A DNA stretch of 64,000 nt from CAVWSM01 sp963757805 (GCA_963757805.1 CAVWSM010000013.1:1-64000); one strand, 5' to 3'. Positions 37,598-46,431 are shown, numbered from the stretch's first letter. Notes: a model not told the origin generated them from the letters alone. Made by a program: numbers and translations.

Positions 37598-38412
37598 TGC
37601 CCGGCGGCCAGCTCTCGCGAGCGGTCGCGGGCCGCTTCGAGCGCGGTGAGGAAAGCCGCCCGGACCTTGTGGTCCTCGAGCTGGCGCAACGCCGCGGCCG
37701 TCGTGCCGGCCGGCGACGTCACCTGCTCGCGCAGCACCGTCGGGTGCTCGCCGGTCTCGCGCAGCAGCTTGGCCGAGCCGACGAGCGTCTGAACGACGAG
37801 CTCTGTCGCGACCGTGCGCGGCAGCCCGAGGTGCACGCCCGCCTCGATCATCGACTCGACGACGTAGAAGACATAGGCAGGGCCAGACCCGGAGACCGCC
37901 GTGACCGCGTCCTGCTGCTTCTCGGGGACACGTACGACGCGGCCGGTCGAGCGGAGCAGCGCCTCGGCCTCCTCGAGGTGGCTCTCGTCGCAGTGCGATC
38001 CAGGCGAGATGGCGGCCATGCCCTCGTCGACGAGTGCGGGCGTGTTGGGCATGACGCGTACGACCGCAATGCCGTCGGGCAGCCGCGACTCGACGAAACC
38101 AGTCGTGATGCCAGCAGCGATGGAGACGACAAGCGACGACGTCGACACATGCGGGGAGATCTCGTCGAGCAAAGCCCCCATGTCCTGCGGCTTGACGACG
38201 ATCACGATCGTGTCGGCCGCCTTGACGGCAGAGACGTTGTCGAGAACCTCGACGCCGTAGCGCTCGTGCAGCTCGGCCGCACGGTCGGCTCGCCGCTCGG
38301 AGATGACGAGGTCGCTGGCGCGCCACCCGCCTCGGAGCAGACCGGAGAGCAGCGTCTCCCCCATGACCCCGGCGCCAAGGATGGCGACAGTCTTGTGGAC
38401 ACGCGCGGTCAT
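37594..38412 (-). CDS. proC: Pyrroline-5-carboxylate reductase
   Basis: 272 residues from ATG 38410-38412. KTVAILGAGVMGETLLSGLL is the NAD(P)H Rossmann loop; VVKPQDMGALLDEI and VRVMPNTPALVDEGMAAISP are family blocks. AVSGSGPAYVFYVVESMIEA, GVHLGLPRTVATELVVQTLV, TSPAGTTAAALRQLEDHKVR form the ProC C-terminal signature. It reduces pyrroline-5-carboxylate to proline in the cytosol, the last step of proline synthesis. The start lies 4 bases after the stop of the proline dehydrogenase gene. Confidence 0.95.
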   Translation of the reverse strand: MTARVHKTVAILGAGVMGETLLSGLLRGGWRASDLVISERRADRAAELHERYGVEVLDNVSAVKAADTIVIVVKPQDMGALLDEISPHVSTSSLVVSIAAGITTGFVESRLPDGIAVVRVMPNTPALVDEGMAAISPGSHCDESHLEEAEALLRSTGRVVRVPEKQQDAVTAVSGSGPAYVFYVVESMIEAGVHLGLPRTVATELVVQTLVGSAKLLRETGEHPTVLREQVTSPAGTTAAALRQLEDHKVRAAFLTALEAARDRSRELAAGQ

Positions 38413-38416
38413 ACCT

Positions 38417-39352
38417 CTAGCCCTTCGAGACGAGTGAGCGAGCGAACAGTGCCAGGTTGGCAGGCCGCTCGGCCAGGCGTCGAACGAGATACCCGTACCA
38501 CTCGTCGCCGTAGGGGACATAGACGCGCACGCGCTCCCCGCTGCGAGCGAGCCGGCGCTGCTCGTCAGGTCGTACGCCGTGCAGCATCTGGAACTCATAG
38601 CTGCCCTGGTCGCGCTCGTACCTGGTCGCGAGTGCACCCGCGATCTCGATGAGCCGCGGGTCGTGCGTCGCGATCATCGGGTAGCCGTCGCCGGCGAGCA
38701 GGATCTTGAGGCAGCGAACGTAGGCCTTGTCGACCTCCGCCGCGGTGGAGTAGGCGACCGTCGACGGCTCGGCGTAGGCACCCTTGCACAGCCGCACCCG
38801 CGAGCCCGCGTGCGCAAGGTCGCGGCAGTCCTGCTCGGTCCGGAAGAGGTAGGTCTGCAGCACCGCGCCCGTCTCCGGAAAGTCGGCTCGCAGCTCGCGC
38901 AGGATGCCCAATGTCGAGTCGGTCGTGGTGTGGTCCTCCATGTCGAGGGTCACCGTGGTGCCGACCTCGCGGGCCGCCTCACAGAGCTGGCGAGCGTTCT
39001 CGAGCGCGATCTTGTGGCCGTCCACCGGGAGCGCCTGCCCCACGGCGGAAAGCTTCACCGAGATCTCGGCCCGACCGGTGAGGGCGGCGTCATCAAGTGC
39101 CTTGAGCAGTGAGACGTACGCGGCCGCGGTCGCATCGGCCTGGGCGCGCTCGAGCGTGTCCTCGCCGAGCAGGTCGAGGGTCACGTACAGGCCGTCGTCG
39201 ACGAGAGCCTGCGTCGCGCGCACGGCATCCTCGGTGTGCTCGCCCGCCACGTAGCGCGCAACCATCGCCCGTGTCACCGGCACTCCCTCAGCGAGCCGGC
39301 GCAGCTGGTCGCTGTCCGCCGCCGACAGCAGGGCCTGCTTGAGTACGTTCAT
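38417..39352 (-). CDS. Proline dehydrogenase (monofunctional)
   Basis: 311 residues from ATG 39350-39352 (MNVLKQALLSAADSDQLRRL). The TIM-barrel motifs are EISVKLSAVGQALP, TVTLDMEDHTTTDSTLGILR, VLQTYLFRTEQDCRDL, VRLCKGAYAEPSTVAY, YEFQMLHGVRPDEQRRL and VYVPYGDEWYGYLVRRLAER, the last binding the proline carboxylate through the paired Arg. It is the FAD enzyme that oxidises proline to pyrroline-5-carboxylate at the membrane. The size is normal for the one-domain bacterial form. It lies directly upstream of proC, which catalyses the reverse net reaction. Confidence 0.93.
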   Translation of the reverse strand: MNVLKQALLSAADSDQLRRLAEGVPVTRAMVARYVAGEHTEDAVRATQALVDDGLYVTLDLLGEDTLERAQADATAAAYVSLLKALDDAALTGRAEISVKLSAVGQALPVDGHKIALENARQLCEAAREVGTTVTLDMEDHTTTDSTLGILRELRADFPETGAVLQTYLFRTEQDCRDLAHAGSRVRLCKGAYAEPSTVAYSTAAEVDKAYVRCLKILLAGDGYPMIATHDPRLIEIAGALATRYERDQGSYEFQMLHGVRPDEQRRLARSGERVRVYVPYGDEWYGYLVRRLAERPANLALFARSLVSKG

Positions 39353-39377
39353 GCCGCTCAGCGTACGACGGTGGCCG

Positions 39378-40109
39378 TCACGGCGTAGTGCGGCGGAGCG
39401 TGCCCGCACCCAGCCCCAGCAGCACGACGGCGAAGCCCAGCACGACGGCCAGGTTCTGCCAGTAGGCGGCGGTGGCCTCGGCGAACTGCGCGACCTCGAA
39501 GACGGCGTCGATTGCGTAGGACAACGGCAGCACGTCCGACACCCAGTTGAGCAGGGTGGGCAACTCGTCGCGGGGCACGATGATGCCGCAGAGCAACAGC
39601 TGCGGCAGCAGGATCGCGGGCAGGAACTGCACTGCCTGAAACTCCGTCGTCGCGAACGCGCTGACGAACAACCCGAGGGCGGTGCCGAGCAGCGCGTCGA
39701 GCACGGCGATGAGCACGATGAGCCAGGCTGACCCGCGGACCTCCATGCCGTAGACACCGAACGACAACCCGGCAACGAGCAGCGCCTGCACGACCGCGAA
39801 TCCGCCAAATGCGAGCGCGTAGCCGATGATGAAGTCGGCCTTGCCGATGGGCATCGTGAGCAGCCGCTCCAGCGTGCCACTCGTACGCTCCCGAAGCGTG
39901 GCCACGGAGGTCACCAGGAACATCACCAGCATCGGGAAGATGCCGAGCAGTGGCGGCCCGTATTGGTCGAGGTCGTGCTGCGGCAGCATCCACGCGAGCA
40001 GGCCCATGAGTGCCGAAGGCACGACGAGCATCAACGCGACAGTGCGGTGGTCATGGCGCAGCTGCAGCAGCACGCGCTTGGCGGTGGCGAACGTGATGCG
40101 CGGAGTCAT
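39378..40109 (-). CDS. ABC-2 type transporter permease
   Basis: 243 residues, six hydrophobic helices: TVALMLVVPSALMGLLAWML, LLGIFPMLVMFLVTSVATLR, IIGYALAFGGFAVVQALLVA, WLIVLIAVLDALLGTALGLF, FLPAILLPQLLLCGIIVPRD and LAVVLGFAVVLLGLGAGTL. ERTSGTLERLLTMPIGKADF is the conserved ABC-2 coupling segment. It forms a drug/lipid exporter with the ATPase encoded upstream (4-base overlap). Confidence 0.9.
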   Translation of the reverse strand: MTPRITFATAKRVLLQLRHDHRTVALMLVVPSALMGLLAWMLPQHDLDQYGPPLLGIFPMLVMFLVTSVATLRERTSGTLERLLTMPIGKADFIIGYALAFGGFAVVQALLVAGLSFGVYGMEVRGSAWLIVLIAVLDALLGTALGLFVSAFATTEFQAVQFLPAILLPQLLLCGIIVPRDELPTLLNWVSDVLPLSYAIDAVFEVAQFAEATAAYWQNLAVVLGFAVVLLGLGAGTLRRTTP

Positions 40110-40850
40110 GCCGCCACCCCCTCGGCCAGGCTGAGGAACGCCGCCTCGGCGGAGTCGGTGCTCGTGCGCGCGAGCAGCTCCGGCAACGGGTCGTCGGCAA
40201 GCAGCCGTCCATCACGCAGCAGCACGATGCGCTCGCAGCGCTCGGCCTCGTCCATGACGTGGCTGGAGACGAGCAGCGTGACACCCGCATCGGCCAGCGA
40301 CCGGAACAGCGCCCAGAGGTCACGCCGGAGCACCGGGTCGAGGCCCACCGTGGGCTCGTCGAGCAGCAGCAGCTGCGGATCGCCGAGCAGCGCGGTCGCG
40401 AGCGACACGCGTGACTCCTGGCCCCCGGACAGGCTGCCGACGAGCTGGTCGGCCTGTGCGTGCCAGGTCGACCTGCGCGATCGCGCGGTCGACGTGCTCG
40501 GCGGGTGCCCCGAGCACGTCGGCGAAGTAGCGCAGGTTCTGTCGGACAGTCAGGTCCGCATAGACGCTAGGCGCCTGCGTCACGTAGCCGACCTCATGGC
40601 GCAGGCTCGCCGTGCCGGCGCGGCGGCCGAGCACTGTCAACTCGCCCGTCACATGCTGCTGCACCCCGACGATCGCCCGGATCAGCGTTGATTTGCCCGA
40701 ACCGGACGGGCCGAGCAGCCCCGTCAGCGAGCCGCGACGGATGTCGAGGTCGAGCGAGTCGAGCACCGTCTTGCCACCGCGCACGACGGAGACCCCACGA
40801 GCACGGATTGCGGCTTCGATGCCACTCAGCTTGTCCAGCGAGGAATTCAT
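40106..40850 (-). CDS. ABC-2 transporter ATP-binding protein, one frameshift
   Basis: From ATG 40848-40850: MNSSLDKLSGIEAAIRARGV, Walker A LLGPSGSGKSTLIRAIVGVQ and Q-loop VGYVTQAPSVYADLTVRQNL. After a frame change near 40,455 come the signature LSGGQESRVSLATALLGDPQ, Walker B LLLLDEPTVGLDP and the switch LLVSSHVMDEAERCERI. About 248 codons in total. A short palindrome covers its start region. It is downstream of a TetR regulator gene and upstream of the permease. Confidence 0.85.
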
Positions 40851-40861
40851 CACATGATGAA
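40846..40861. promoter_or_regulatory. 16-bp palindrome over the ABC ATPase start
   Basis: TTCATCA (40846-40852) and TGATGAA (40855-40861) are exact reverse complements around a 2-base centre. The site covers the ATPase start codon and lies 24 bases from the TetR regulator's stop. It could be a second operator for that regulator. It is short enough to be chance. Confidence 0.35.
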
Positions 40862-40884
40862 ATCTACTCCACTCACCGGCTGAG

Positions 40885-41496
40885 TCAAGGAGTCAGGTAG
40901 TGCTGGATCACCGGAGCCACGAGAGCGACAACCTCGTCGTCGCTGGCTGACGCGAGTGGTTCGATCTTGATGATGTAGCGCATGAGCAGCAGCCCCCCGA
41001 TCTGGGACGCGGCAAGGGTGACCCTCAGCTCTCGGTCCGGGATGTCGAGTGTCTCGGCAACGCGTGATATGACCGCTCGACGCATGAACTGGCGGAACAT
41101 CGCAGCCGCCGCCTCGTGTGTCACCGCCGAGCGGAGCAGCGCCACGAACGGGCCGCGCGTCGCGGGCGGGCCCCAAACCTCCAGCAGCATCCTCACGAGC
41201 CGCTCGCCGATATCCGCCTGGTCGCCGTCGAGAACCCGCTGCACGATGGTGCCCGGATCGATCGGCAGCTGCATCGCCGCCGCGAACAGCTGCTCCTTGT
41301 TGCCGAAGTAGTGGTGCACCAGCGAAGGGTCGACCTGGGCGGCGGACGCGATGCCGCGCATGGACGCGCCGTCGAAACCCTTGGCCGCAAACTCGGTCCG
41401 CGCCGCAACCAGGATCGCGCCGCGAGTGTCGGGAGTGCCGGGGCGACGTCCCGACCGCTTGGGTCGCGGCTGACGCGCGGCAGGCTCGGCACTCAC
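40885..41496 (-). CDS. TetR family transcriptional regulator
   Basis: 203 residues from GTG 41494-41496. The basic N-terminal arm (RQPRPKRSGRRPGTPDTRGA) precedes the HTH ARTEFAAKGFDGASMRGIAS, AAQVDPSLVHHYFGNKEQLF. The C-terminal domain (FVALLRSAVTHEAAAAMFRQ, LAASQIGGLLLMRYIIKIEP) is of the TetR_C_17-like kind. It is first in an operon with an ABC-2 exporter and probably controls it in response to an exported compound. Its start overlaps the stop of the isomerase gene. Confidence 0.88.
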   Translation of the reverse strand: MSAEPAARQPRPKRSGRRPGTPDTRGAILVAARTEFAAKGFDGASMRGIASAAQVDPSLVHHYFGNKEQLFAAAMQLPIDPGTIVQRVLDGDQADIGERLVRMLLEVWGPPATRGPFVALLRSAVTHEAAAAMFRQFMRRAVISRVAETLDIPDRELRVTLAASQIGGLLLMRYIIKIEPLASASDDEVVALVAPVIQHYLTP

Positions 41497-42380
41497 TCCT
41501 GCTCCACCCGCTCGGCCGTGCCGTCGGCCGCTACAGAGAACATCCGGCTCTGCGGTCGTACGAGGTAGAGCCTGGCAAACGCAAGGGATTCAGCGAGATC
41601 CGCCTCCCGCTCAGCCGTCGTCCTTGCCCGACGGGTGGTGACCTCAACGGTCACCGAACCGCCCCACCCGCCGACCGCGAGCCGCTCGAGCAGCTCGGCA
41701 CACGGCTGGGTGCCGCGGCCGGGCACCAGGTGCTCGTCGCGGGACGAACCGGTGCCGTCGCCGAGATGCACGTGCGCGAGCCGGTCGCCGAGACGGTCGG
41801 CCATCTCCATGACGTCAGACCCGGACACTGCGGCGTGCGACAGGTCGAGCGTGCAGTGCGCGTACTCCTCGTCGGTGGGATCCCAGTCGGGCGCGTACGC
41901 AGCGATCTCGCGCCCGGCGGCCCGCCAGGGGTACATGTTCTCCACCGCGATCCTGATTCCGGAGTCGCCTTCGAGTCGACGGACACCGTCGACGAACCCG
42001 CGGGCGTAGTCGCGCTGCCACCGGAAGGGCGGGTGGACGACCACCACCTCGGCTCCGAGGTCACCGGCCATCTCGACAGAACGGCGCAGCCGCTCCCACG
42101 GGTCGGGGGACCAGACACGTTGGGTGAGCAACAGGCACGGCGCGTGGATCGCGTGGATGGGGACGCCGTGCGACTCGGCAAGCTGCGCCACCTGCTCGGT
42201 GTCCTGGCTGACGGGATCGGTCCACACCATGACCTCGACACCGTCGTAGCCGAGGTCGCGGGCGAGCGCGAACGCGTCGGCCGTGCTCTGCGGGTAGACC
42301 GAGGCCGTGGAGAGGCTGACAGTTATATCGGAAGAGCGCAGGCTGGCCGGAGGCTGCGTGCGATCCTGCGCGGCGCTCAC
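41493..42380 (-). CDS. Sugar phosphate isomerase/epimerase (xylose isomerase-like TIM barrel)
   Basis: About 295 residues, GTG start chosen at 42378-42380 (VSAAQDRTQPPASLRSSDIT); a GTG two codons upstream is possible. SLSTASVYPQSTADAFALAR, LGYDGVEVMVWTDPVSQDTE, IHAPCLLLTQRVWSPDPWER, VVVHPPFRWQRDYARGFVDG, IAVENMYPWRAAGREIAAYA, CTLDLSHAAVSGSD and AHVHLGDGTGSSRDEHLVPG carry the Glu/Asp/His metal ligands of AP endonuclease-2 type barrels. The substrate is undetermined. In actinobacteria it commonly sits between Ppx/GppA and proline genes. Confidence 0.85.
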   Translation of the reverse strand: MSAAQDRTQPPASLRSSDITVSLSTASVYPQSTADAFALARDLGYDGVEVMVWTDPVSQDTEQVAQLAESHGVPIHAIHAPCLLLTQRVWSPDPWERLRRSVEMAGDLGAEVVVVHPPFRWQRDYARGFVDGVRRLEGDSGIRIAVENMYPWRAAGREIAAYAPDWDPTDEEYAHCTLDLSHAAVSGSDVMEMADRLGDRLAHVHLGDGTGSSRDEHLVPGRGTQPCAELLERLAVGGWGGSVTVEVTTRRARTTAEREADLAESLAFARLYLVRPQSRMFSVAADGTAERVEQE

Positions 42381-42420
42381 GGTCACAGGGTATTGGCCCG
42401 AGGACAATTGACTCTCCCTG

Positions 42421-43269
42421 TCAGTAGACCGGGGAGTACTCCCAGTGCCAGGGCTCCTCGCGCCCGTTGCCATCGCGAGCCCACTTGGGCAGCTGCCAGC
42501 CGAAGTCGGGTGCGTTTGCACGCATCCACTTGTGCTTCTTGCTGTAGTAGCTCTCGATGCCGCCGGCGAGGTCGACGGCCAGGCCGAGCCCGTGCTCGCT
42601 GGTGCCGGGCCGGGCGGCCAGACCTGGCTTCTGGCTGCGCAGGATGCGCTGGTCGCGAAGGCTGCGGTAGGAGTCGCTGATCTCCAGCGGGACACCGAAG
42701 CGCTCCTGGTAGGCGGCATTGAGCGCCAGGAAGGCCGCGGCCGCGTCTGGCCGCAGCATCTCGCCGCCACCGATCGGGCACAGGTGGTCATCGCTGAGCT
42801 GCCCGTTGGCCGGGTCCTCGTCCAACGTCGCGTCACACCCCGGCACCGAGGGGAAGCCGTACGGAGTCGGGTCAGGCGGCGGCGGTGGCGGCAACGACAC
42901 GTCAGGCGGAACCGGGATGTCAGCTAACGGCACGGCGGCCTTGGCCCGGATCACGCTGCGCGACACCACCGCGTTGCTCTGCCGCGACAGCGCGCTTGTG
43001 TCGAGCGAGATGCGGCCCTCGGTGAGCTGGGTCTCGACCGGGCTGGGCTTGCTGTCGACCATCGCGCCACCGGCTGCGCCCACGAGTGCGGCCAGGCCGA
43101 CGAGGTTGGGGAGGATGACTTTGCGGCTCTTGCGCGCAACGGCGCTCGAGCGGCGGCGCTTGCGCCGGCCACCTCGCGCCCTGGTGGCCGATGCCGTCGA
43201 CGGAGCCTCCGACGTGCCGGCACGGTTGCCCGCGACATGGCGCGCGGCTCGCGACACGGGCGACTCCAA
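42421..43269 (-). CDS. D-alanyl-D-alanine carboxypeptidase, VanY/M15B family
   Basis: About 282 residues; start TTG 43267-43269, with GTG four codons on as alternative. A basic N terminus and one anchor helix (ILPNLVGLAALVGAAGGAMV) precede a Pro-rich spacer (PPDVSLPPPPPPDPTPYGF). The catalytic domain has EISDSYRSLRDQRILR, PGTSEHGLGLAVDLAGG (zinc His and Asp) and EEPWHWEYSP (third ligand His and catalytic Glu). It trims the terminal D-Ala from peptidoglycan stems outside the cell. Its 5' region holds two inverted repeats. Confidence 0.9.
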   Translation of the reverse strand: MESPVSRAARHVAGNRAGTSEAPSTASATRARGGRRKRRRSSAVARKSRKVILPNLVGLAALVGAAGGAMVDSKPSPVETQLTEGRISLDTSALSRQSNAVVSRSVIRAKAAVPLADIPVPPDVSLPPPPPPDPTPYGFPSVPGCDATLDEDPANGQLSDDHLCPIGGGEMLRPDAAAAFLALNAAYQERFGVPLEISDSYRSLRDQRILRSQKPGLAARPGTSEHGLGLAVDLAGGIESYYSKKHKWMRANAPDFGWQLPKWARDGNGREEPWHWEYSPVY

Positions 43270-43306
43270 CCGGGGGGACGAATCGGGACAAAGGCTGCTC
43301 GACTAT

Positions 43307-43328
43307 AACGGCTCCGATTGGAGCCGTT
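43307..43328. promoter_or_regulatory. Perfect 9-bp-arm palindrome upstream of the carboxypeptidase gene
   Basis: AACGGCTCC (43307-43315) and GGAGCCGTT (43320-43328) are exact reverse complements around GATT. It lies 38 bases upstream of the likely start codon. This would place it across the ribosome-binding/promoter region, a fair position for an operator or an attenuating hairpin. Confidence 0.5.
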
Positions 43329-43435
43329 ACCCACCCACCGGAAGTGCCGGCCGCCGGAGTCTGAGGTGCCCCCGGTTGCGCCCAGTCTCCCCCGGCGTGC
43401 CGGGTGCGGCTGAGCAGCGTCTCGGGTGCCTACGT

Positions 43436-43461
43436 ATCTGCCGTCACGAGAGGCGGCAGAT
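43436..43461. promoter_or_regulatory. Stem-loop between the Ppx/GppA and carboxypeptidase genes
   Basis: ATCTGCCG (43436-43443) and CGGCAGAT (43454-43461) pair perfectly around a 10-base loop. It lies 142 bases past the Ppx/GppA stop. No T-run follows on either strand, so it may be a factor-independent pause or part of a leader RNA rather than a standard terminator. Confidence 0.4.
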
Positions 43462-43602
43462 GCGAGGCCCGCGAGACACACCCTCAGGTCTTGCGACCAT
43501 CCGTGTAGGTGCGTCGAACGACGCCTTGGTGCACCGGCACGTCATCGGGCCGGCGGGTGTGACCTTAGCGAGATCATCGCCAAGACGTCCAGACCCCCGC
43601 AA

Positions 43603-44532
43603 TCAAGCGGCAAGCGTGTCAATCCGCCGGAGGATGACACCCTCCCGAAGCGCCCATGGGCAGATCTCGAGCTTGTCCACCTCGAGCAGGTCCATAGCTG
43701 CCTCTGCGACAAGGGCGCCGGCGAGCAGCTGCGGAGCCCTCGACTCGGACACGCCGGGCAGCTCGGCTCGTTCGTGCGCCGATTTCTTGGCCAGGGTGGG
43801 GATGATCTCCGACAGCGCGGCACGCTCCAGCAGGCGCGTGGCATACATCCCCTCGGCCGCCGGGGCCGCTCCGGTGACGCGAGCAAGTGATCGGAATGTC
43901 TTGCTAGTGCCGACCGACTTGTCAGGCGGACCTTCGCGAAGAACCTGGCCGACGACCGTGCCCAGCTGCTGTCGTACGTAACGGCGTAGCTCGCGCACGC
44001 TCTCCTTCGAGGGCGGATCGCCGTCAAGGCGCTCGCGAGTGAGCCGTCCGGCCCCCAGCTGCAAGGACAACGCGACATCCGGGTCCTCGTCGATCCCGCT
44101 GGCGATCTCCAATGAGCCGCCGCCGATGTCCACACCGAGCAGCCGTCGCGACGACCAGCCGTACCAACGACGGACTGCAAGGAACGTCAGGCGCGACTCG
44201 TCGGCACCGGAGAGCACGGTGATCTCCTGCCCGACCTCCTGACGCAGGCGGCCCAGCACCTCGTCGCCGTTGCTGGCCTCGCGGATCGCCGAGGTCGCAA
44301 ACGCGAGCACCTGCTCAGCGCCCTTGTCCTCCGCCATCTCGAGTGCCTCGCGCACGAACGACACGAGCCGCCGGGTGCCCGACGAGGTGATTCGGGCCGA
44401 CTCGTCGAGAAGCTCGGAGAGCCGGAGCTCGGTCTTGTGGCTGAAGGCGGGCAGTGGCCGAGCGCCGCGGTGCGCGTCGACCACGAGCAGGTGGACCGTG
44501 TTGGAGCCCATGTCGAGCACGCCAAGCCGCAT
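43603..44532 (-). CDS. Ppx/GppA family exopolyphosphatase / pppGpp phosphatase
   Basis: 309 residues. The actin-fold phosphate loops are LGVLDMGSNTVHLLVVDAHR (P1) and LLGVDIGGGSLEIASGIDED (P2). ATSAIREASNGDEVLGRLRQ and SVGTSKTFRSLARVTGAAPA lie in the nucleotide cleft, and EICPWALREGVILRRIDTLA ends the fold. The short form (no C-terminal HD domain) matches the actinobacterial Ppx1/Ppx2 type. It hydrolyses polyphosphate or (p)ppGpp in the cytosol. Confidence 0.9.
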   Translation of the reverse strand: MRLGVLDMGSNTVHLLVVDAHRGARPLPAFSHKTELRLSELLDESARITSSGTRRLVSFVREALEMAEDKGAEQVLAFATSAIREASNGDEVLGRLRQEVGQEITVLSGADESRLTFLAVRRWYGWSSRRLLGVDIGGGSLEIASGIDEDPDVALSLQLGAGRLTRERLDGDPPSKESVRELRRYVRQQLGTVVGQVLREGPPDKSVGTSKTFRSLARVTGAAPAAEGMYATRLLERAALSEIIPTLAKKSAHERAELPGVSESRAPQLLAGALVAEAAMDLLEVDKLEICPWALREGVILRRIDTLAA

Positions 44533-44553
44533 GGCGCGACGCTATCGCTCCAC

Positions 44554-46431
44554 CTACGGGAGTGCCGACAGGAACCGATCGGCAACGGGGACGGCGTCGT
44601 GCGCGCCCGACTGGCGATCCTCGACCAGGACCGCGAACGCGATGTCGCCGCGGAAACCGATCACCCACGCATGCGTACGGGGCGGCGTGTCGGCGCCGTA
44701 CTCCGCTGTCCCCGTCTTGGCGAAGACCTCGCCACGGTCGGCCAGATCCGCCGCAGTCCCCCGCTGCACGGTCTGGCGCATCAGTTCGCGGAGCTGGCCC
44801 ACGACCTCGGCAGGCAATGCGGCGGGGGCCGGCGTCGGTGTGCGCTCCGGCACCAGCACTGGTGGATGAGGCTGGCCGGTGGCGACGGCTGCGGCGACGG
44901 CGGCCATGGCGAGCGGGCTGGTGAGGATCCGGGACTGGCCGATCATCGCGGCGGCCTCGTCGACCTGGTCGGTCGGCTCGGGCACGGCCCCACTGAAGGC
45001 GGGGACGCCCAGGTCCCACTCCGCACCGAGCCCGTAGGCACTCGCCTCCGCCGGCAGGGCATTGGGCGGCATCGAGCCCGTGAGCTGCACGAAGGCCGTG
45101 TTGCACGACTGCGCGAAAGCTTCCTCGAACGGCCCTGACCCGAACGACCCGAACTCGAAGTTCTTGAAGTTCTTGCCACCGATGTTGATGGTGCGTGGGC
45201 AGCTCATCTCGGTCTGCGGGGTGATTCCGTTGCGCAACAAGGCCGACGACGTCAGGACCTTCATCGTCGACCCCGGCGGGTACTGGCCGGTGAAGGCACG
45301 ATTGTCCGATGGCTCGGGCGCATTGCTTACGGCGAGCACGCCGCCGGTGTTGACGTCGACCGCCACGAGCGACGTCACAGCATCGACGCCGAGCAGTGCC
45401 TGGTCGGCCGCCTCCTGCACGGTGATGTCGAGCGTCGTCTGCAGCGGGGCTCCGGGCGTCGGCTCGACGGTGACGAGAGGGTCGCCCACCGGCTGGTCGG
45501 TGTCGCGGTTGACCAGTCGCACGGTGAAGCCCGGCGTACCTGCCAGCTGCTGCTGGTAGGTACGTTGCAGGCCGGACCCACCGACCAAGTCCACCGACGA
45601 AGCCGTCGGGCCGGCTTCGGCCAGGAGCTCCTCGGTGGCCGGGCCGACAGCACCAAGCACGCCTCGGGCAAAGCCTGTCGTCGGCGCCAGAGACCGCATC
45701 CCCTCGCGTGTCTGCACGCCGGGCAGGGCGAGCAGCTCGGCAACCGCGTCGTAGTGCGGCCGTCGCAACGTCACCGCCTCCACGAAGTGGTCCGGCTGGG
45801 CGGCCGCGACCTGCTGCGCCATGCGCGCCGGGTCGACTTGAGCAGCGGTCTGGAGGGCGGCATAAACCGCCTCGGGGTCGGTCAGATCCTTGGGCACGAC
45901 CCCGACCGTCACCACAGGCCGATCCTCGGTAATGGGTAGACCCTGCCGGTCGAGGATCGACGCACGCGCCGGGACCGACCGCTCGCGACCAAGTCGCATC
46001 TGCGGGGTCAGGGCGGGGTGCACGATCGCGGGTGTCCACTCGACCTTCCAGGTCGCGTCGTCACCCTCGCCGGTCGGTGCCGCGGTGAGCTCGGCGACGT
46101 ACGCCCAGTCACCGGCCGCTCGAAGCGACAAGGTGACGTCGTACGGCACGGTGCACGGCTCTTCGTCGCCGCAGCCCGCCACATCCCCCGGCTCGACCTG
46201 CACCGCGGTCACGGCAAGCCGATCGGTGGTCTCCTGGAGCACGGGCAGCGCCGCGGCGGCGTCGCTCGTGGCCTCAGCGGCTCCGGCGAGGTCACCCTCT
46301 GCCCACGCGTCGAAGAAGGTGCGGGCCGCGGCGGCAGCGTCGTCGCGCCGATCGTCCCCGTCGCCACCGAACATCCCGCAACCGGCGACGAGCACGCTGC
46401 TGACCAGCAAGACGGGAAGTACGCGACGCAT
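44554..46431 (-). CDS. Class B penicillin-binding protein (transpeptidase) lipoprotein with NTF2-like N-terminal domain
   Basis: 625 residues. VLPVLLVSSVLVAGCGMF is a lipoprotein signal (Cys at residue 18). The MecA_N/NTF2-like domain (AAARTFFDAWAEGDLAGAAE) and PBP dimerisation domain (RASILDRQGLPITEDRPVVT) precede the transpeptidase. Its motifs are SxxK in YPPGSTMKVLTSS, SxN in FAQSCNTAFVQ and KTG in VFAKTGTAEYG. It cross-links peptidoglycan outside the membrane. The gene lies just upstream of Ppx/GppA on the same strand, 21 bases apart. Confidence 0.92.
   Translation of the reverse strand: MRRVLPVLLVSSVLVAGCGMFGGDGDDRRDDAAAAARTFFDAWAEGDLAGAAEATSDAAAALPVLQETTDRLAVTAVQVEPGDVAGCGDEEPCTVPYDVTLSLRAAGDWAYVAELTAAPTGEGDDATWKVEWTPAIVHPALTPQMRLGRERSVPARASILDRQGLPITEDRPVVTVGVVPKDLTDPEAVYAALQTAAQVDPARMAQQVAAAQPDHFVEAVTLRRPHYDAVAELLALPGVQTREGMRSLAPTTGFARGVLGAVGPATEELLAEAGPTASSVDLVGGSGLQRTYQQQLAGTPGFTVRLVNRDTDQPVGDPLVTVEPTPGAPLQTTLDITVQEAADQALLGVDAVTSLVAVDVNTGGVLAVSNAPEPSDNRAFTGQYPPGSTMKVLTSSALLRNGITPQTEMSCPRTINIGGKNFKNFEFGSFGSGPFEEAFAQSCNTAFVQLTGSMPPNALPAEASAYGLGAEWDLGVPAFSGAVPEPTDQVDEAAAMIGQSRILTSPLAMAAVAAAVATGQPHPPVLVPERTPTPAPAALPAEVVGQLRELMRQTVQRGTAADLADRGEVFAKTGTAEYGADTPPRTHAWVIGFRGDIAFAVLVEDRQSGAHDAVPVADRFLSALP

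Larger units (their letters stand above)
43270..43602. other. 333-bp leader of the carboxypeptidase gene, downstream of the Ppx/GppA gene
   Basis: No reading frame here looks real. The region holds a perfect palindrome (43307-43328) close to the start and a stem-loop (43436-43461). I looked for the conserved blocks of the c-di-AMP (ydaO-type) riboswitch often found before actinobacterial wall hydrolases and did not find them. Confidence 0.4.

Noticed and set aside
43270..43602. c-di-AMP (ydaO-type) riboswitch before the carboxypeptidase gene
   Set aside because: Expected from context, but I could not find the conserved unpaired blocks or the pseudosymmetric helices.
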